From the NCBI GenBank assembly GCA_021299375.1, contig JAJTGR010000042.1:1-47318 (forward strand): DNA of 47,318 bases, in the 5' to 3' direction. The notes beneath the pieces were generated by a model. The model was not told where the DNA came from. It ran no database searches and worked only from the letters and a program-made list of their open reading frames with translations. A program made the translations under genes and the position numbers. Source of the stretch: Gemmatimonadota bacterium. GTDB taxonomy: Bacteria > Gemmatimonadota > Gemmatimonadetes > Gemmatimonadales > Gemmatimonadaceae. Below are positions 24,475-34,175 of this stretch, piece by piece; position 1 is the first letter of the stretch, and every line of letters starts with the position of its first letter.

Positions 24475-24608
24475 CCTGATCACGCAAAGACAAGGAGGCG
24501 GGGAGGCAACGACAGCGATGGGTTGGCGCAGTTTCACTTCGTGAATGAAAAGGGCGCCAAGCTCGTGATGTCGTTGTCTCCTCGCTTCCTTGTCTCTGCG
24601 TGATCAGG
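24475..24608. repeat. 134-bp imperfect palindrome (MITE- or REP-like) between convergent genes
   Basis: The left arm 24475-24516 (starting CCTGATCACGCAAAGACAAG) and right arm 24567-24608 are inverse complements over 42 bases with only about 6 mismatches. Inside, TTGGCGC (24523-24529) pairs with GCGCCAA (24554-24560), and a CAC-ttc-GTG tip closes the loop. The whole unit folds as one long hairpin. It holds no gene. It sits between ppc and desA, where it could stop transcription from both sides. Confidence 0.8.
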
Positions 24609-24638
24609 TCCCGTCTGACGTCCGTAGCGGACTCCCGC

Positions 24639-25607
24639 TCACTCCATCGCGAATTCGCGCGCGAACGCCACGTTGAACTGGAAGGTCTTGGCCCGGCTGC
24701 GGGTCTCCATGGCGTCGGCGATGCGCTCGAGGCGCGCCGTGATGCCCATGATCTTCTCCTGCGCCTTCTTGCCGGCCTCGTTGAGCCCCTCGACCTTGTC
24801 GAGCGCCCAGAACTTGATGAGGTCCTCGACGATCTTGATGTATTCGCGCGGGCCGTAGATGCCGGCGCGACGGATGACATCGGCCATCTCGCGGAAGTGC
24901 GGCATGTTCACGCCCGGCATGTCGATGCTCGGCATGACGAGCGACGCCGAAATCATGGCGTTGCTGGGGTCGCGCTTCAGCACGCGGTTGAAGATCTCCC
25001 GATAGAACACGTAGTGCCGGGCTTCTTCCTTGGCCACGTTGGCCAGCACCTCGCCGATGAGCGGCTCGTATTCGCTGGCGAGCTTGCCCGTGTTGGCGTG
25101 ACTCACCTGCGTGGCGCGCTCCTGCAGCGACGTGTAGACGAACACCCGGTAGGGATCCTTGTCCCACTCGGGCTCGAAACCCGCCTTGAGGTATTCGAAC
25201 TGCATGCGCTCGAGCACCGGGTTGTCCAGAATGCGGCTGTCGTGCGCGTAGTCGTGCAGCACGGCCCCGTGCCGGTCCTCCTCGGCGGTCCACAGATTGT
25301 TCCACTTGGCCCAGAAGGTGTCGCCGCCGAGGTAGGTGGCGAGGAGGCGGTGGAAGTGGGGGAGTCCTTCTTCGGTGAGGGTATTGAGGGCCAGCGCGAT
25401 CCGGGCCGGCATGGAGATGCCGCGGGCGCGCTCCCGGAGCTGCTTCACGTGTTCGTCGGGGTCCGTATCCGGCGCCGGGGCCAGCAGTTCGGACGGGAAC
25501 CACAGGATGCGCTTCGCCTCGTGGGCGGCCATGAGCTCGTCGACATCGGGTTCGAGGTCGGCAAGCACTTCCACCTTGGCGAGGATTTCTTGACTCGGTA
25601 TGAACAT
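24639..25607 (-). CDS. Acyl-ACP desaturase (stearoyl-ACP delta-9 desaturase family)
   Basis: The 322-residue soluble protein has the diiron ligands of the acyl-ACP desaturases: Glu in TLTEEGLPHFHR (about residue 79), the EEDRHG box (E109/E110, H113), Glu162 in LQERAT and EEARH (E194/E195, H198). Another Glu lies near the C-terminal EYIKIVEDLIKFW. It introduces a cis double bond into acyl chains bound to acyl carrier protein. This allows aerobic synthesis of unsaturated fatty acids. It is divergent from the ABC exporter gene; the 96-bp gap holds TATGTT about 35 bases before this start. Confidence 0.9.
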   Translation of the reverse strand: MFIPSQEILAKVEVLADLEPDVDELMAAHEAKRILWFPSELLAPAPDTDPDEHVKQLRERARGISMPARIALALNTLTEEGLPHFHRLLATYLGGDTFWAKWNNLWTAEEDRHGAVLHDYAHDSRILDNPVLERMQFEYLKAGFEPEWDKDPYRVFVYTSLQERATQVSHANTGKLASEYEPLIGEVLANVAKEEARHYVFYREIFNRVLKRDPSNAMISASLVMPSIDMPGVNMPHFREMADVIRRAGIYGPREYIKIVEDLIKFWALDKVEGLNEAGKKAQEKIMGITARLERIADAMETRSRAKTFQFNVAFAREFAME

Positions 25608-25691
25608 ACGATTCGATGAGAAGGCTGGATGTGACCCTCGAAACATACTGTGCGGCGGGGGACGGCGCGCCCCCGCCCTTGGGCCGCCCTG

Positions 25692-25697
25692 TACATT
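25692..25697 (+). promoter_or_regulatory. -10-like hexamer TACATT, probable leaderless start
   Basis: TACATT is exactly 6 bases before the ATG of the ABC exporter, with only GCCTGC between and no Shine-Dalgarno sequence. This supports the start at 25704 and a leaderless transcript. Confidence 0.4.
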
Positions 25698-25703
25698 GCC
25701 TGC

Positions 25704-27509
25704 ATGACTCCTCCCAAGGGAAAGCCCAAATACGACACCAGACGCGCCTGGGCGGAAGCGCGCAAGCTGATGTGGGAGCACCGCCGGTCTGTGGGTATCG
25801 GCCTGGTCCTCATGATCATCAGCCGAGCCTCGGGGTTCGTGCTTCCGCTATCCACCAAGTACGTGTTCGACGAAGTGGTGCCAGGCAAGGACGTCCGGCT
25901 CCTTGGACTCATTGCCCTGGCCGGCCTCGCCGCGACCATCGTGCAGGCGCTCACCGGCTATGCCCTGTCGCAGGTGGTGAGCGTGGCCGCCCAGCAGGCC
26001 ATCGCCCGTCTGCGTGAGGAGGTGCAGGGGCACCTCATTCGCCTGCCGGTCCGGTATTTCGACAGCACCAAGAGCGGTGTACTGGTCTCTCGCGTCATGA
26101 GCGATCCGGAAGGCATCCGCAATCTCATCGGCACGGGGCTCATCCAGCTCACCGGAGGCATCCTCAGCGCCATTGGCGCCATGGCGGTGCTGATCTACCT
26201 CAACTGGCGGCTGACGCTGGCCGCGGTCATCCCGCTGGTCGTGTTCGGCGCTGGCCTGAGCATCGCGTTCAGGCGGCTCCGTCCGATCTTCCGTGAGCGG
26301 AGCGTCATTCAGGCCGAAGTCACGGGTCGTCTCACGGAAACGCTGGGCGGTATCCGCCTCATCAAGGTCTATACTGCCGAGGAGCGGGAGAAGCGGGTGT
26401 TCGGCGAGGGTGTGCAGCGCCTCTTCCGCAACATTGCCAAGACCATCACCGGCACATCGCTCACGGGCACAATTGGTCTTGCGGTGGTGGGCGTGATCGG
26501 GGTCATCGCCATCTACATCGGCGGCCGTGATGTGATCCTGGGCCGCATGACGATCGGCAGCCTGCTCACGTTCGGCATCTTCATCGCGATGGTCACGGCA
26601 CCGCTCATCTCCATTGCGAGCATCGGTACGCAGATCACCGAGGCCTTCGCGGGGCTCGACCGCATTCGCGAGCTGCGCGACATGGCCACCGAGGATCAGG
26701 AGGACGCCCACAAGCAGGCGGTGCCCGCGGTGGTTGGGCATGTGGCATTCGAGCACGTGTCCTTCGAGTACGAGCCGGGTGTGCCGGTGCTGCGCGATGT
26801 GTCGTTCGACGCCCCGGCTGGCACCACCACGGCGCTGGTGGGTTCGAGCGGCAGTGGCAAGAGCACGATGATCTCGCTCATCATGGCCTTCGCGCAGCCA
26901 CAGCAGGGGGCCATCCGCGTGGATGGGACGCCCGTGAGTGACCTCAAGCTGCGCGACTATCGCCACCATCTGGGCGTGGTCATGCAGGACAACTTTCTCT
27001 TCGATGGCACGGTCAGGGAGAACATCGCCTTTACCAAGCCCGGTGCGACGGAGGAGGAGATCGTGGCGGTGGCGACGATCGCCAACGCGCACGATTTCAT
27101 CAGCCAGTTCCCCGAGGGCTACGAGACCATCGTGGGCGAGCGCGGCGTGAAGCTGTCCGGTGGCCAGCGGCAGCGCGTGGCCATCGCCCGTGCCATTCTC
27201 GCCGACCCGCGCGTGCTCATCCTCGACGAGGCCACCTCGAGCCTCGACTCGGAGAGCGAGCACCTCATCCAGGAAGGGCTGCGCCGCCTGCGTGCCGGAC
27301 GGACGACGTTCGTGATCGCCCATCGCCTGTCCACGATCACCAGCGCCGACCAGATCCTGGTGCTCGAGAAGGGCCAGATCGTCGAGCGGGGCACGCACCA
27401 CCAGCTGCTCGCCCTTGGTGGGCGATACCGCGACCTCTACAACCGGCAGTATCAGCTCGAGCAGGACCAGTTCATCAATCCCGGCGAGGAAATCGCAGCG
27501 ACCGGGTGA
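25704..27509 (+). CDS. ABC transporter, fused membrane and ATPase domains (MsbA-like exporter)
   Basis: The protein has 601 residues. The N-terminal half has six transmembrane helices (about residues 30-310), including ISRASGFVLPLSTKYVFDEV and LTLAAVIPLVVFGAGLSIAF. The C-terminal ATPase has Walker A GSSGSGKST, Q-loop VVMQDNFLFDGTVRENI, signature LSGGQRQRVAIARA, Walker B VLILDEATSSLD and H-loop IAHRLST. It is a half-transporter that works as a dimer and exports lipids, peptides or drugs; the cargo cannot be told from sequence. The ATG is supported by a -10-like hexamer 6 bases upstream. It stands alone between desA (divergent) and a helicase gene. Confidence 0.92.
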   Translation: MTPPKGKPKYDTRRAWAEARKLMWEHRRSVGIGLVLMIISRASGFVLPLSTKYVFDEVVPGKDVRLLGLIALAGLAATIVQALTGYALSQVVSVAAQQAIARLREEVQGHLIRLPVRYFDSTKSGVLVSRVMSDPEGIRNLIGTGLIQLTGGILSAIGAMAVLIYLNWRLTLAAVIPLVVFGAGLSIAFRRLRPIFRERSVIQAEVTGRLTETLGGIRLIKVYTAEEREKRVFGEGVQRLFRNIAKTITGTSLTGTIGLAVVGVIGVIAIYIGGRDVILGRMTIGSLLTFGIFIAMVTAPLISIASIGTQITEAFAGLDRIRELRDMATEDQEDAHKQAVPAVVGHVAFEHVSFEYEPGVPVLRDVSFDAPAGTTTALVGSSGSGKSTMISLIMAFAQPQQGAIRVDGTPVSDLKLRDYRHHLGVVMQDNFLFDGTVRENIAFTKPGATEEEIVAVATIANAHDFISQFPEGYETIVGERGVKLSGGQRQRVAIARAILADPRVLILDEATSSLDSESEHLIQEGLRRLRAGRTTFVIAHRLSTITSADQILVLEKGQIVERGTHHQLLALGGRYRDLYNRQYQLEQDQFINPGEEIAATG

Positions 27510-27524
27510 CGTCTGGCGGTAGCG

Positions 27525-27550
27525 GCTCGCCCCCCGATCGGCGAGCTTCC
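27525..27550 (+). terminator. Hairpin after the ABC exporter gene
   Basis: GCTCGCC (27525-27531) pairs with GGCGAGC (27540-27546) around an 8-base loop and is followed by TTCC. It starts 16 bases after the stop codon. The short T run makes it a weak intrinsic terminator. Confidence 0.4.
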
Positions 27551-27579
27551 ACCGACACACAACAACCAAGACCACATAC

Positions 27580-29048
<1,469 letters not shown>

Positions 29049-29052
<4 letters not shown>

Positions 29053-29666
29053 GCGACGCGCGGTACCCGGTGCCGGCGGCGCCGCATCGCGTCGCGCAGG
29101 TCATCGACCGCAGCCGGTTTCTGTGCACGGTCGCGCGCGTCGCGAACACCGACGACGCGCAGGCGTTCATCAAACAAGTCAACGCTGAGTTCCCCGACGC
29201 CACGCACAACTGCTGGGCGTATGTCGTCGGGGCGCCTGGCAGCACCGACCGCATTGGCATGAGCGACGACGGCGAACCGCATGGCACCGCCGGCCGCCCC
29301 ATGCTCACGGTGCTGCTGCACAGCGGCATCGGCGAGATTGCCGCCGTGGTCACACGCTACTACGGCGGCATCAAGCTCGGCACCGGTGGCCTGGTAAAGG
29401 CCTACAGCGGCGCGGTGCAGGAAGCACTGGCCTCGCTGCCCACGATGCAGCGGGTCGACACGGTGACCGTGCGCTTCGAGGTGGCGTACCACTCCGTGGG
29501 CGCCGTGCAGCAGCTGTTGCCCACCGTCGACGCCGAGATCCTCGAGCAGCGCTTCGAGGTCACCGCGGCGTTCACGGTCCTCGTGCCGCGCGATGAGGAG
29601 CCGCGACTGCGCGACGCCATTAAGCATCTCACGCGCGGCTCGGCGGCGTATCGGCTCGACGATTGA
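29049..29666 (+). CDS. YigZ/IMPACT-family protein
   Basis: The 205-residue protein has the IMPACT N-terminal domain: SRFLCTVARVANTDDAQAF, then HNCWAYVVGAPGSTDRIGMSDDGEPHGTAGRPM and VVTRYYGGIKLGTGGLVKAYSGA. The shorter C-terminal ferredoxin-like domain (DUF1949-type) follows. Members are linked to translation control in eukaryotes; the bacterial role is not settled. The GTG start overlaps the helicase stop (GTGA), so the two are translationally coupled. Confidence 0.9.
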
Positions 29667-30249
29667 GCGTCGGCTCGTCCGGGTTCGGCGTGGATTGGTC
29701 CGGCTACATCGCGGTCTCCCGGATATCTGACCAGGCGGGCCCCGCGATGCGCGCCCTGCGATGCGGGCGGCGTGAATCAGGCGGCGTGATGCAGGTGCCA
29801 CAAGGCGGGCGCCGCCTTCGGCGTCGCGATCCACAACGGGAGTACGACCGGATTGCCCTGCGCAGCAGGCCACCCACGCGCGCTCCGCGGGTGGATCATC
29901 CGGGTGGCCCCCGGTGGGGCCTCCCGTGGTGGAGCGCCCCCCGCAGGGGGGCCAGGACGCCATCGCGCCGGGCCCGCACGACCGGGCGCGATTCGCACGG
30001 TGCGTGATGCCGGGGTGGCGCCGGACGTCCTCGACCGCCGGCGGGCGCGCGATTCCGGCCGCCACCCTACCGAACGCCTCCCCACGCGAAACCCCGAAGC
30101 GCCTGCGTTTCTTGCTGCGGCGGATCCGCTGGTACTGATCGATGGAGCTTGGGAGCAGAGCAGCAGAGGAGGAATGGGTGGCGGTGAGTTCCTCCTCCCC
30201 GCCGATCCTCCATTCCGCCCACGGTCAGGCACGAACGAACGGCGCGCGC
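29667..30249. other. Gene-free convergent gap with six consecutive strong hairpins
   Basis: This 583-bp stretch lies between yigZ (plus) and fhs (minus), both of which end here. Open frames inside look like GC-rich noise (Arg/Pro/Gly strings). Strong hairpins follow one another: AAGGCGG-gcg-CCGCCTT (29802-29818); CCACCC-a-CGCG paired with CGCGGGTGG (29870-29894); GGCCCC-cggt-GGGGCC (29906-29921); GCCCCCC-gca-GGGGGGC (29936-29952); ATCGCGCC paired with GGGCGCGAT (29962-29992); GGGTGGCG plus CCGGA paired with TCCGG plus CGCCACCC (30013-30067). It could be a structured RNA, a repeat cluster or a pair of terminators. Confidence 0.6.
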
Positions 30250-31935
30250 TCAGCTGAGTCCCTCGATCGTCCCGTCCCGGCGCAGCCGCATCCCCTCCGC
30301 CGCCGGCGTCTTCGCCAGCCCCGGCATCGTCATGATGTCGCCGCACTTGGCCACCACGAAACCGGCGCCAGCGCTGCCGTACACCTCGTTCACGGTGATG
30401 CGGAACCCCGTGGGGACGTTCAACCGCGACGCATCGTCCGTCAACGAGTATTGCGTCTTCGCCATGCACACCGGCGTCTCCCCCATGCCGTTCGCCTCCA
30501 GCCAGTCGATGGCCTTCTCCGCGGCAGGGGAGAAGTCGACGCCGTCGGCGCCGTACACCTTCTGCGCTACGGTGCGGATCTTCTCCCGAATGGGACGTGC
30601 GCTGTCGTAGAGCGGGCGGAACGACGCGCGCCGCGCATCGAGCAGCGCCAGCACCTCCTGCGCGAGTGCTTCACCGCCGGCACCGCCCTCAGCCCATACA
30701 TTTGCGAGTGCCACCGGGACGCCGAGTGACGTGACATAGTCGGCCACCATCCTGAGCTCGGCCTCACTGTCGCTGAGGCGACGGTTGATGGCCACCACCA
30801 CCGGCACCCCGAACTGCTGTACGTTGCGCACGTGATGCGCCACGTGCGGCAAGCCGCGCTCGAGCGCGCCGAGATCCTCGCGATCGAGTTCGGACTTGGG
30901 CACGCCACCCTGCATCTTGAGCGAGCGCACCGTCGCCACCAGTACCGCCGCCTCGGGCGTGAGCCCGCCCGCGCGGCACTTGATGTCGAAGAACTTCTCG
31001 GCGCCCAGGTCGCTTCCGAAGCCGGCTTCCGTGACGACGATGTCGCCCAGCGCGAGCCCGGCGCGCGTGGCCACCAGGCTGTTGCAGCCGTGCGCGATGT
31101 TGCCGAATGGCCCGGCATGCAGAATGGCCGGCCCCCCTTCGAGCGTCTGAACGAGATTGGGGCGCAACGCCTCCTTGAGCAGCAGGGTCATGGCGCCGGT
31201 CGCCCCCAGGTCCCGCGCGCGCACGGGCCGCTTGTCCTTGCCCGCCGTGGTGCCCACGATGATGTGGCCGAGCCGCTGCTCCAGATCCTCGGCATCGGCA
31301 GCGAGGGCGACGATGGCCATGATCTCGCTGGCCGGAATGATGACCCAGCGTTCCTCGCGCATCACACCGTTGCCGGCGCCCACCCCGATGATCGCACTGC
31401 GCAGCGCCCGGTCGTTCATGTCGATCGTGCGCGGCCACGTGATCGCCTTGGGGTTGAGGCCCAAGGCGTTGCCGTGGTACAGGTGGTTATCCAGCATCGC
31501 CGACAGCAGCGCATGGGCACTGGCGATGGCGTGGAAATCACCCGTGAAGTGCAGGTTGATGTCGTCCATTGGCAGCACCTGCGAGAACCCGCCCCCGGCC
31601 GCCCCTCCCTTGACGCCGAACACCGGCCCCAGACTCGGCTCGCGCATGCAGAGCACCGCGGTGTGCCCCAGCCGGCGCAGCGCCTGCGACAGCCCCACGC
31701 TTACGGTGCTCTTGCCTTCGCCGGCCGGCGTCGGGTTGATGGCGGTGACCAGGACCAGCCGCCCCCGGGCCGGCGCTGCCGCGAGCGACAACGGGAGTTT
31801 CGCCTTGTACTTGCCGTACAGGTCGATGTCGTCTTCACTGAGCCCGAGGCCAGCCGCGACCTCGCGAATGGGGCGCATGGTCGCCCGCTGGGCGATTTCG
31901 ATATCGGTGGGGATCGCAGAGGGGGTAGCCGTCAT
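30250..31935 (-). CDS. fhs: Formate--tetrahydrofolate ligase
   Basis: The 561-residue enzyme has the usual family length. The ATP-binding P-loop is in INPTPAGEGKSTVSVGLSQAL. Other conserved blocks are CMREPSLGPVFGVKGGAAGGG, MDDINLHFTGDFHAI, NDRALR and EAGFGSDLGAEKFFDIKCR. It makes 10-formyl-tetrahydrofolate from formate, ATP and tetrahydrofolate, feeding purine and formyl-Met synthesis. I chose the ATG at 31935, which gives the family N-terminus (TDIEIAQRATMRPI); an upstream in-frame ATG at 31983 would add 16 unlike residues. It is divergent from the NAD(P)-binding gene, with a 53-bp gap. Confidence 0.96.
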   Translation of the reverse strand: MTATPSAIPTDIEIAQRATMRPIREVAAGLGLSEDDIDLYGKYKAKLPLSLAAAPARGRLVLVTAINPTPAGEGKSTVSVGLSQALRRLGHTAVLCMREPSLGPVFGVKGGAAGGGFSQVLPMDDINLHFTGDFHAIASAHALLSAMLDNHLYHGNALGLNPKAITWPRTIDMNDRALRSAIIGVGAGNGVMREERWVIIPASEIMAIVALAADAEDLEQRLGHIIVGTTAGKDKRPVRARDLGATGAMTLLLKEALRPNLVQTLEGGPAILHAGPFGNIAHGCNSLVATRAGLALGDIVVTEAGFGSDLGAEKFFDIKCRAGGLTPEAAVLVATVRSLKMQGGVPKSELDREDLGALERGLPHVAHHVRNVQQFGVPVVVAINRRLSDSEAELRMVADYVTSLGVPVALANVWAEGGAGGEALAQEVLALLDARRASFRPLYDSARPIREKIRTVAQKVYGADGVDFSPAAEKAIDWLEANGMGETPVCMAKTQYSLTDDASRLNVPTGFRITVNEVYGSAGAGFVVAKCGDIMTMPGLAKTPAAEGMRLRRDGTIEGLS

Positions 31936-31988
31936 GGCGGGGGGCGGGGTGCGAGTGCAAGTTGGGGGATGTCCTGCTTTCACGCCCC

Positions 31989-32627
31989 ATGATCATAGCA
32001 GTCTTCGGCGCTTCCGGCCGCCTCGGACACCAGTTCATCGATGCCGCCACGGTGGCCGGCCACACCCTGCGCCTGCACTATCGGGCCAAGCCGTCGGCGC
32101 TGGTCCCGGAGCACAGCACGGTGATCGTGGGGTCGCTGGCCGATCCGACGGCCGTGCGCGAGGTCTTGCGCGGGGCCGATGCCGCCGTGGTGTTTCTCGG
32201 GCACAAGGACGACGCGCGCGTCCCGTACATTGCGGCCGCCACGAAGCTGATCGTGAACGCCATGAAGGCGCTGGCCATGTCGCGGCTGCTCGTGGTCACG
32301 GGAGCCACCGTCGGCGAGTCGTCGGGGAATCTCGGGCTCGCGATGAAGATCACGGGTGCCTTTGCCCGACGCTCCGCGCACGACGGCATGATGGAGGATC
32401 GCGACGAGCAGGAACGCCTCGTGAGGAACAGCCGCCTCGACGGGTGGACCGTGGTGAAGCCATCCAGACTCACGGAGGGCCCCCGGTCCGACGCGGTGCG
32501 CATGGCTCCCACCCTTCCGGTGGGGATGGGCAGCAAAGTCTCCCGGGCGTCGCTCGCGAAGGTGCTGGTGCAGGAACTCGAGGCGCCGCAGTACATCCAC
32601 CAGTCCGTGTTCGTCGCCGAGCGCTGA
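31989..32627 (+). CDS. NAD(P)-binding protein, atypical SDR (NmrA/BLVRB-like)
   Basis: The 212-residue protein opens with MIIAVFGASGRLGHQFIDAA, the GxxGxxG nucleotide-binding motif of atypical short-chain dehydrogenases. It continues with GADAAVVFLGHK, LLVVTGATVG and DGWTVVKPSRLTEGP, as in biliverdin-reductase-B/NmrA-like proteins. No Tyr-x-x-x-Lys pair is present, which is normal for this group. The substrate is unknown. It heads a plus-strand run with the cupin and SDR genes. Confidence 0.75.
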   Translation: MIIAVFGASGRLGHQFIDAATVAGHTLRLHYRAKPSALVPEHSTVIVGSLADPTAVREVLRGADAAVVFLGHKDDARVPYIAAATKLIVNAMKALAMSRLLVVTGATVGESSGNLGLAMKITGAFARRSAHDGMMEDRDEQERLVRNSRLDGWTVVKPSRLTEGPRSDAVRMAPTLPVGMGSKVSRASLAKVLVQELEAPQYIHQSVFVAER

Positions 32628-32646
32628 GCGTCGAGGCCTCGTCCTG

Positions 32647-33354
32647 ATGCTGCCGTACGATACGCTCCTCACCTTCGGCGCCGGGGTCCTGTTCTGCGGC
32701 TGGATGCTCTGGGACCTTCGCAAGGAGAACAAGAAGGCGGAAGCGCGCAAGCAGGCGGCACTCGCCGCCGCTGCCAGCTTCGGCCCGCCCGCGCCGCCCA
32801 TCCGGGTGGCCACGGCGCCGCGCCTGCCGTCGGCGCCCCCCGTTGTTGTCCGTCCGCCCCGCCCCTCGGGCGGCGCGCCCCGCATGCCCACCCTGCCTTC
32901 ATCCGTACACATGACCGACGTTCGCAAGCTCGCATGGGACGACATGGCCGTCGAGGAACTCACGCCCCAGATCGGTCGCCGTCTCATCTACTCGCAGCAG
33001 CAGATGCTCGCCCACGTGTACCTCAAGCAGGGCGCCATCGTGCCCGCCCACGATCACGTGAACGAGCAGTTCACCTACGTACTCTCCGGGGCGCTTCGCT
33101 TCTGGATCGGGGAGCATGCCGATAACCCCGGCAGCACGTATGTCGACGTGCGGGCCGGTGAAGTACTCGTCATTCCGAGCCACGTGCGCCACCGCGCCGA
33201 GGCGCTCGAGGACACGCTCGACGTGGATATCTTCAACCCGCCGCGTCAGGACTGGATCGACAAGTCCGACGACTACCTGCGCACGGGTACTCCCATGGGG
33301 AACGTGCCGGGCGGTCCGGCATCACAGGGCGACGGCGACGGGGGCAACGGCTGA
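32647..33354 (+). CDS. Membrane-anchored cupin-domain protein
   Basis: The protein has 235 residues. The first 22 residues (YDTLLTFGAGVLFCGWMLW) form one transmembrane helix. It is followed by a basic Ala-rich stretch and a long Pro/Arg linker (about 45-85). A cupin barrel follows from about residue 90: IVPAHDHVNEQFTYVLSGALRF (His, His, Glu metal ligands) and VLVIPSHVRHRAEAL (last His). The tail is a Gly/Asp-rich spacer. An ATG at 32911 would give a soluble cupin alone; I keep the longer form because the frame stays open and the helix is clean. It overlaps the SDR start (TGATG). Confidence 0.65.
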   Translation: MLPYDTLLTFGAGVLFCGWMLWDLRKENKKAEARKQAALAAAASFGPPAPPIRVATAPRLPSAPPVVVRPPRPSGGAPRMPTLPSSVHMTDVRKLAWDDMAVEELTPQIGRRLIYSQQQMLAHVYLKQGAIVPAHDHVNEQFTYVLSGALRFWIGEHADNPGSTYVDVRAGEVLVIPSHVRHRAEALEDTLDVDIFNPPRQDWIDKSDDYLRTGTPMGNVPGGPASQGDGDGGNG

Positions 33355-34142
33355 TGGATCTCGGACTGCGCGGCAAGGTGGCCCTCGTGTGCGGTGCCAG
33401 CCGCGGCATCGCCTATGCCACGGCCGAGGAGTTGGCGCGTGAAGGGTGCCTCCTCGCGATCTGTTCGCGCGACGCGGTGGCGCTCCACTCGGCGCAGCGC
33501 CGCCTCGAGGCGCTCGGCGCAGAGGTCACCGCCATCGTCGCCGATCTGGCCACGCCGGATGGACTCCACCAGGTGATCGGGGGGGTCAAGGCGTATCATG
33601 GGCACGTGGATATCCTGGTGTGCAACACCGGCGGTCCGCCGACGGGGGCCCCGATGGCGCACGAGTGGGACGTGTGGCAGCAAGCGGGTGATCTGCTGCT
33701 CCGCACGGTGGTCGAGCTGACACGCGCCTTCGTGCCCGGTATGCAGGAACGTCGCTGGGGGCGCGTGGTGGCCATTACGTCACTGGCGGTCAAGCGCCCG
33801 CAGCCATCGCTCGTGCTCAGCAACAGCCTGCGCGCGGCCGTCACTGGTTACCTGCGTACGCTCGCCGACGACGTGGGCAAGGACGGTGTGACGGTGAACA
33901 CGGTACTCCCGGGCTTCACCGCCACCGAGCGACTCGATGCACTGGCCGCCGCCACGTCGGCCCGTACGGGGCAGGAGCGCGAGGCCGTATTCGAGGGGTG
34001 GGCCGCGGAATCACCGCTCAGGCGCCTCGGGCGCCCCGAGGAGCTCGCGGCCGTGATAGCTTTCCTGTGCTCCGAACGGGCGGGCTTCATGACCGGACAG
34101 GCCGTGCTGGTTGACGGCGGTGCCGTGAAGTCCCTGCTCTGA
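33354..34142 (+). CDS. Short-chain dehydrogenase/reductase with non-standard active site
   Basis: The 262-residue protein begins MDLGLRGKVALVCGASRGIAY, with the TGxxxGIG-type cofactor site (here CGASRGIAYA). It has the NTGGPP variant of the NNAG motif and the catalytic Ser in VVAITSLAVK. Where classical SDRs have Tyr-x-x-x-Lys, this protein reads LVLSNSLRAAVTGY, so the Tyr and Lys positions align with Ser and Arg. The C-terminus (RLGRPEELAAVIAFLCSERAGFMTGQAVLVDGG) is typical. Such forms occur in a known SDR subgroup, so it may still be active by another mechanism. It overlaps the cupin stop. Confidence 0.8.
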   Translation: MDLGLRGKVALVCGASRGIAYATAEELAREGCLLAICSRDAVALHSAQRRLEALGAEVTAIVADLATPDGLHQVIGGVKAYHGHVDILVCNTGGPPTGAPMAHEWDVWQQAGDLLLRTVVELTRAFVPGMQERRWGRVVAITSLAVKRPQPSLVLSNSLRAAVTGYLRTLADDVGKDGVTVNTVLPGFTATERLDALAAATSARTGQEREAVFEGWAAESPLRRLGRPEELAAVIAFLCSERAGFMTGQAVLVDGGAVKSLL

Positions 34143-34175
34143 CCGATCCGTTTTTCTCCTCCAGCAGCGACAGCC

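Noticed and set aside
29853-30257. Possible 134-residue protein in the yigZ/fhs gap
   Set aside because: It is made of Arg/Pro/Gly strings with no domain, lies over strong hairpins and has no ribosome site.
29777-30469. Possible 230-residue minus-strand protein overlapping the fhs 3' end
   Set aside because: It overlaps the fhs coding sequence in another frame and has no recognisable domain.
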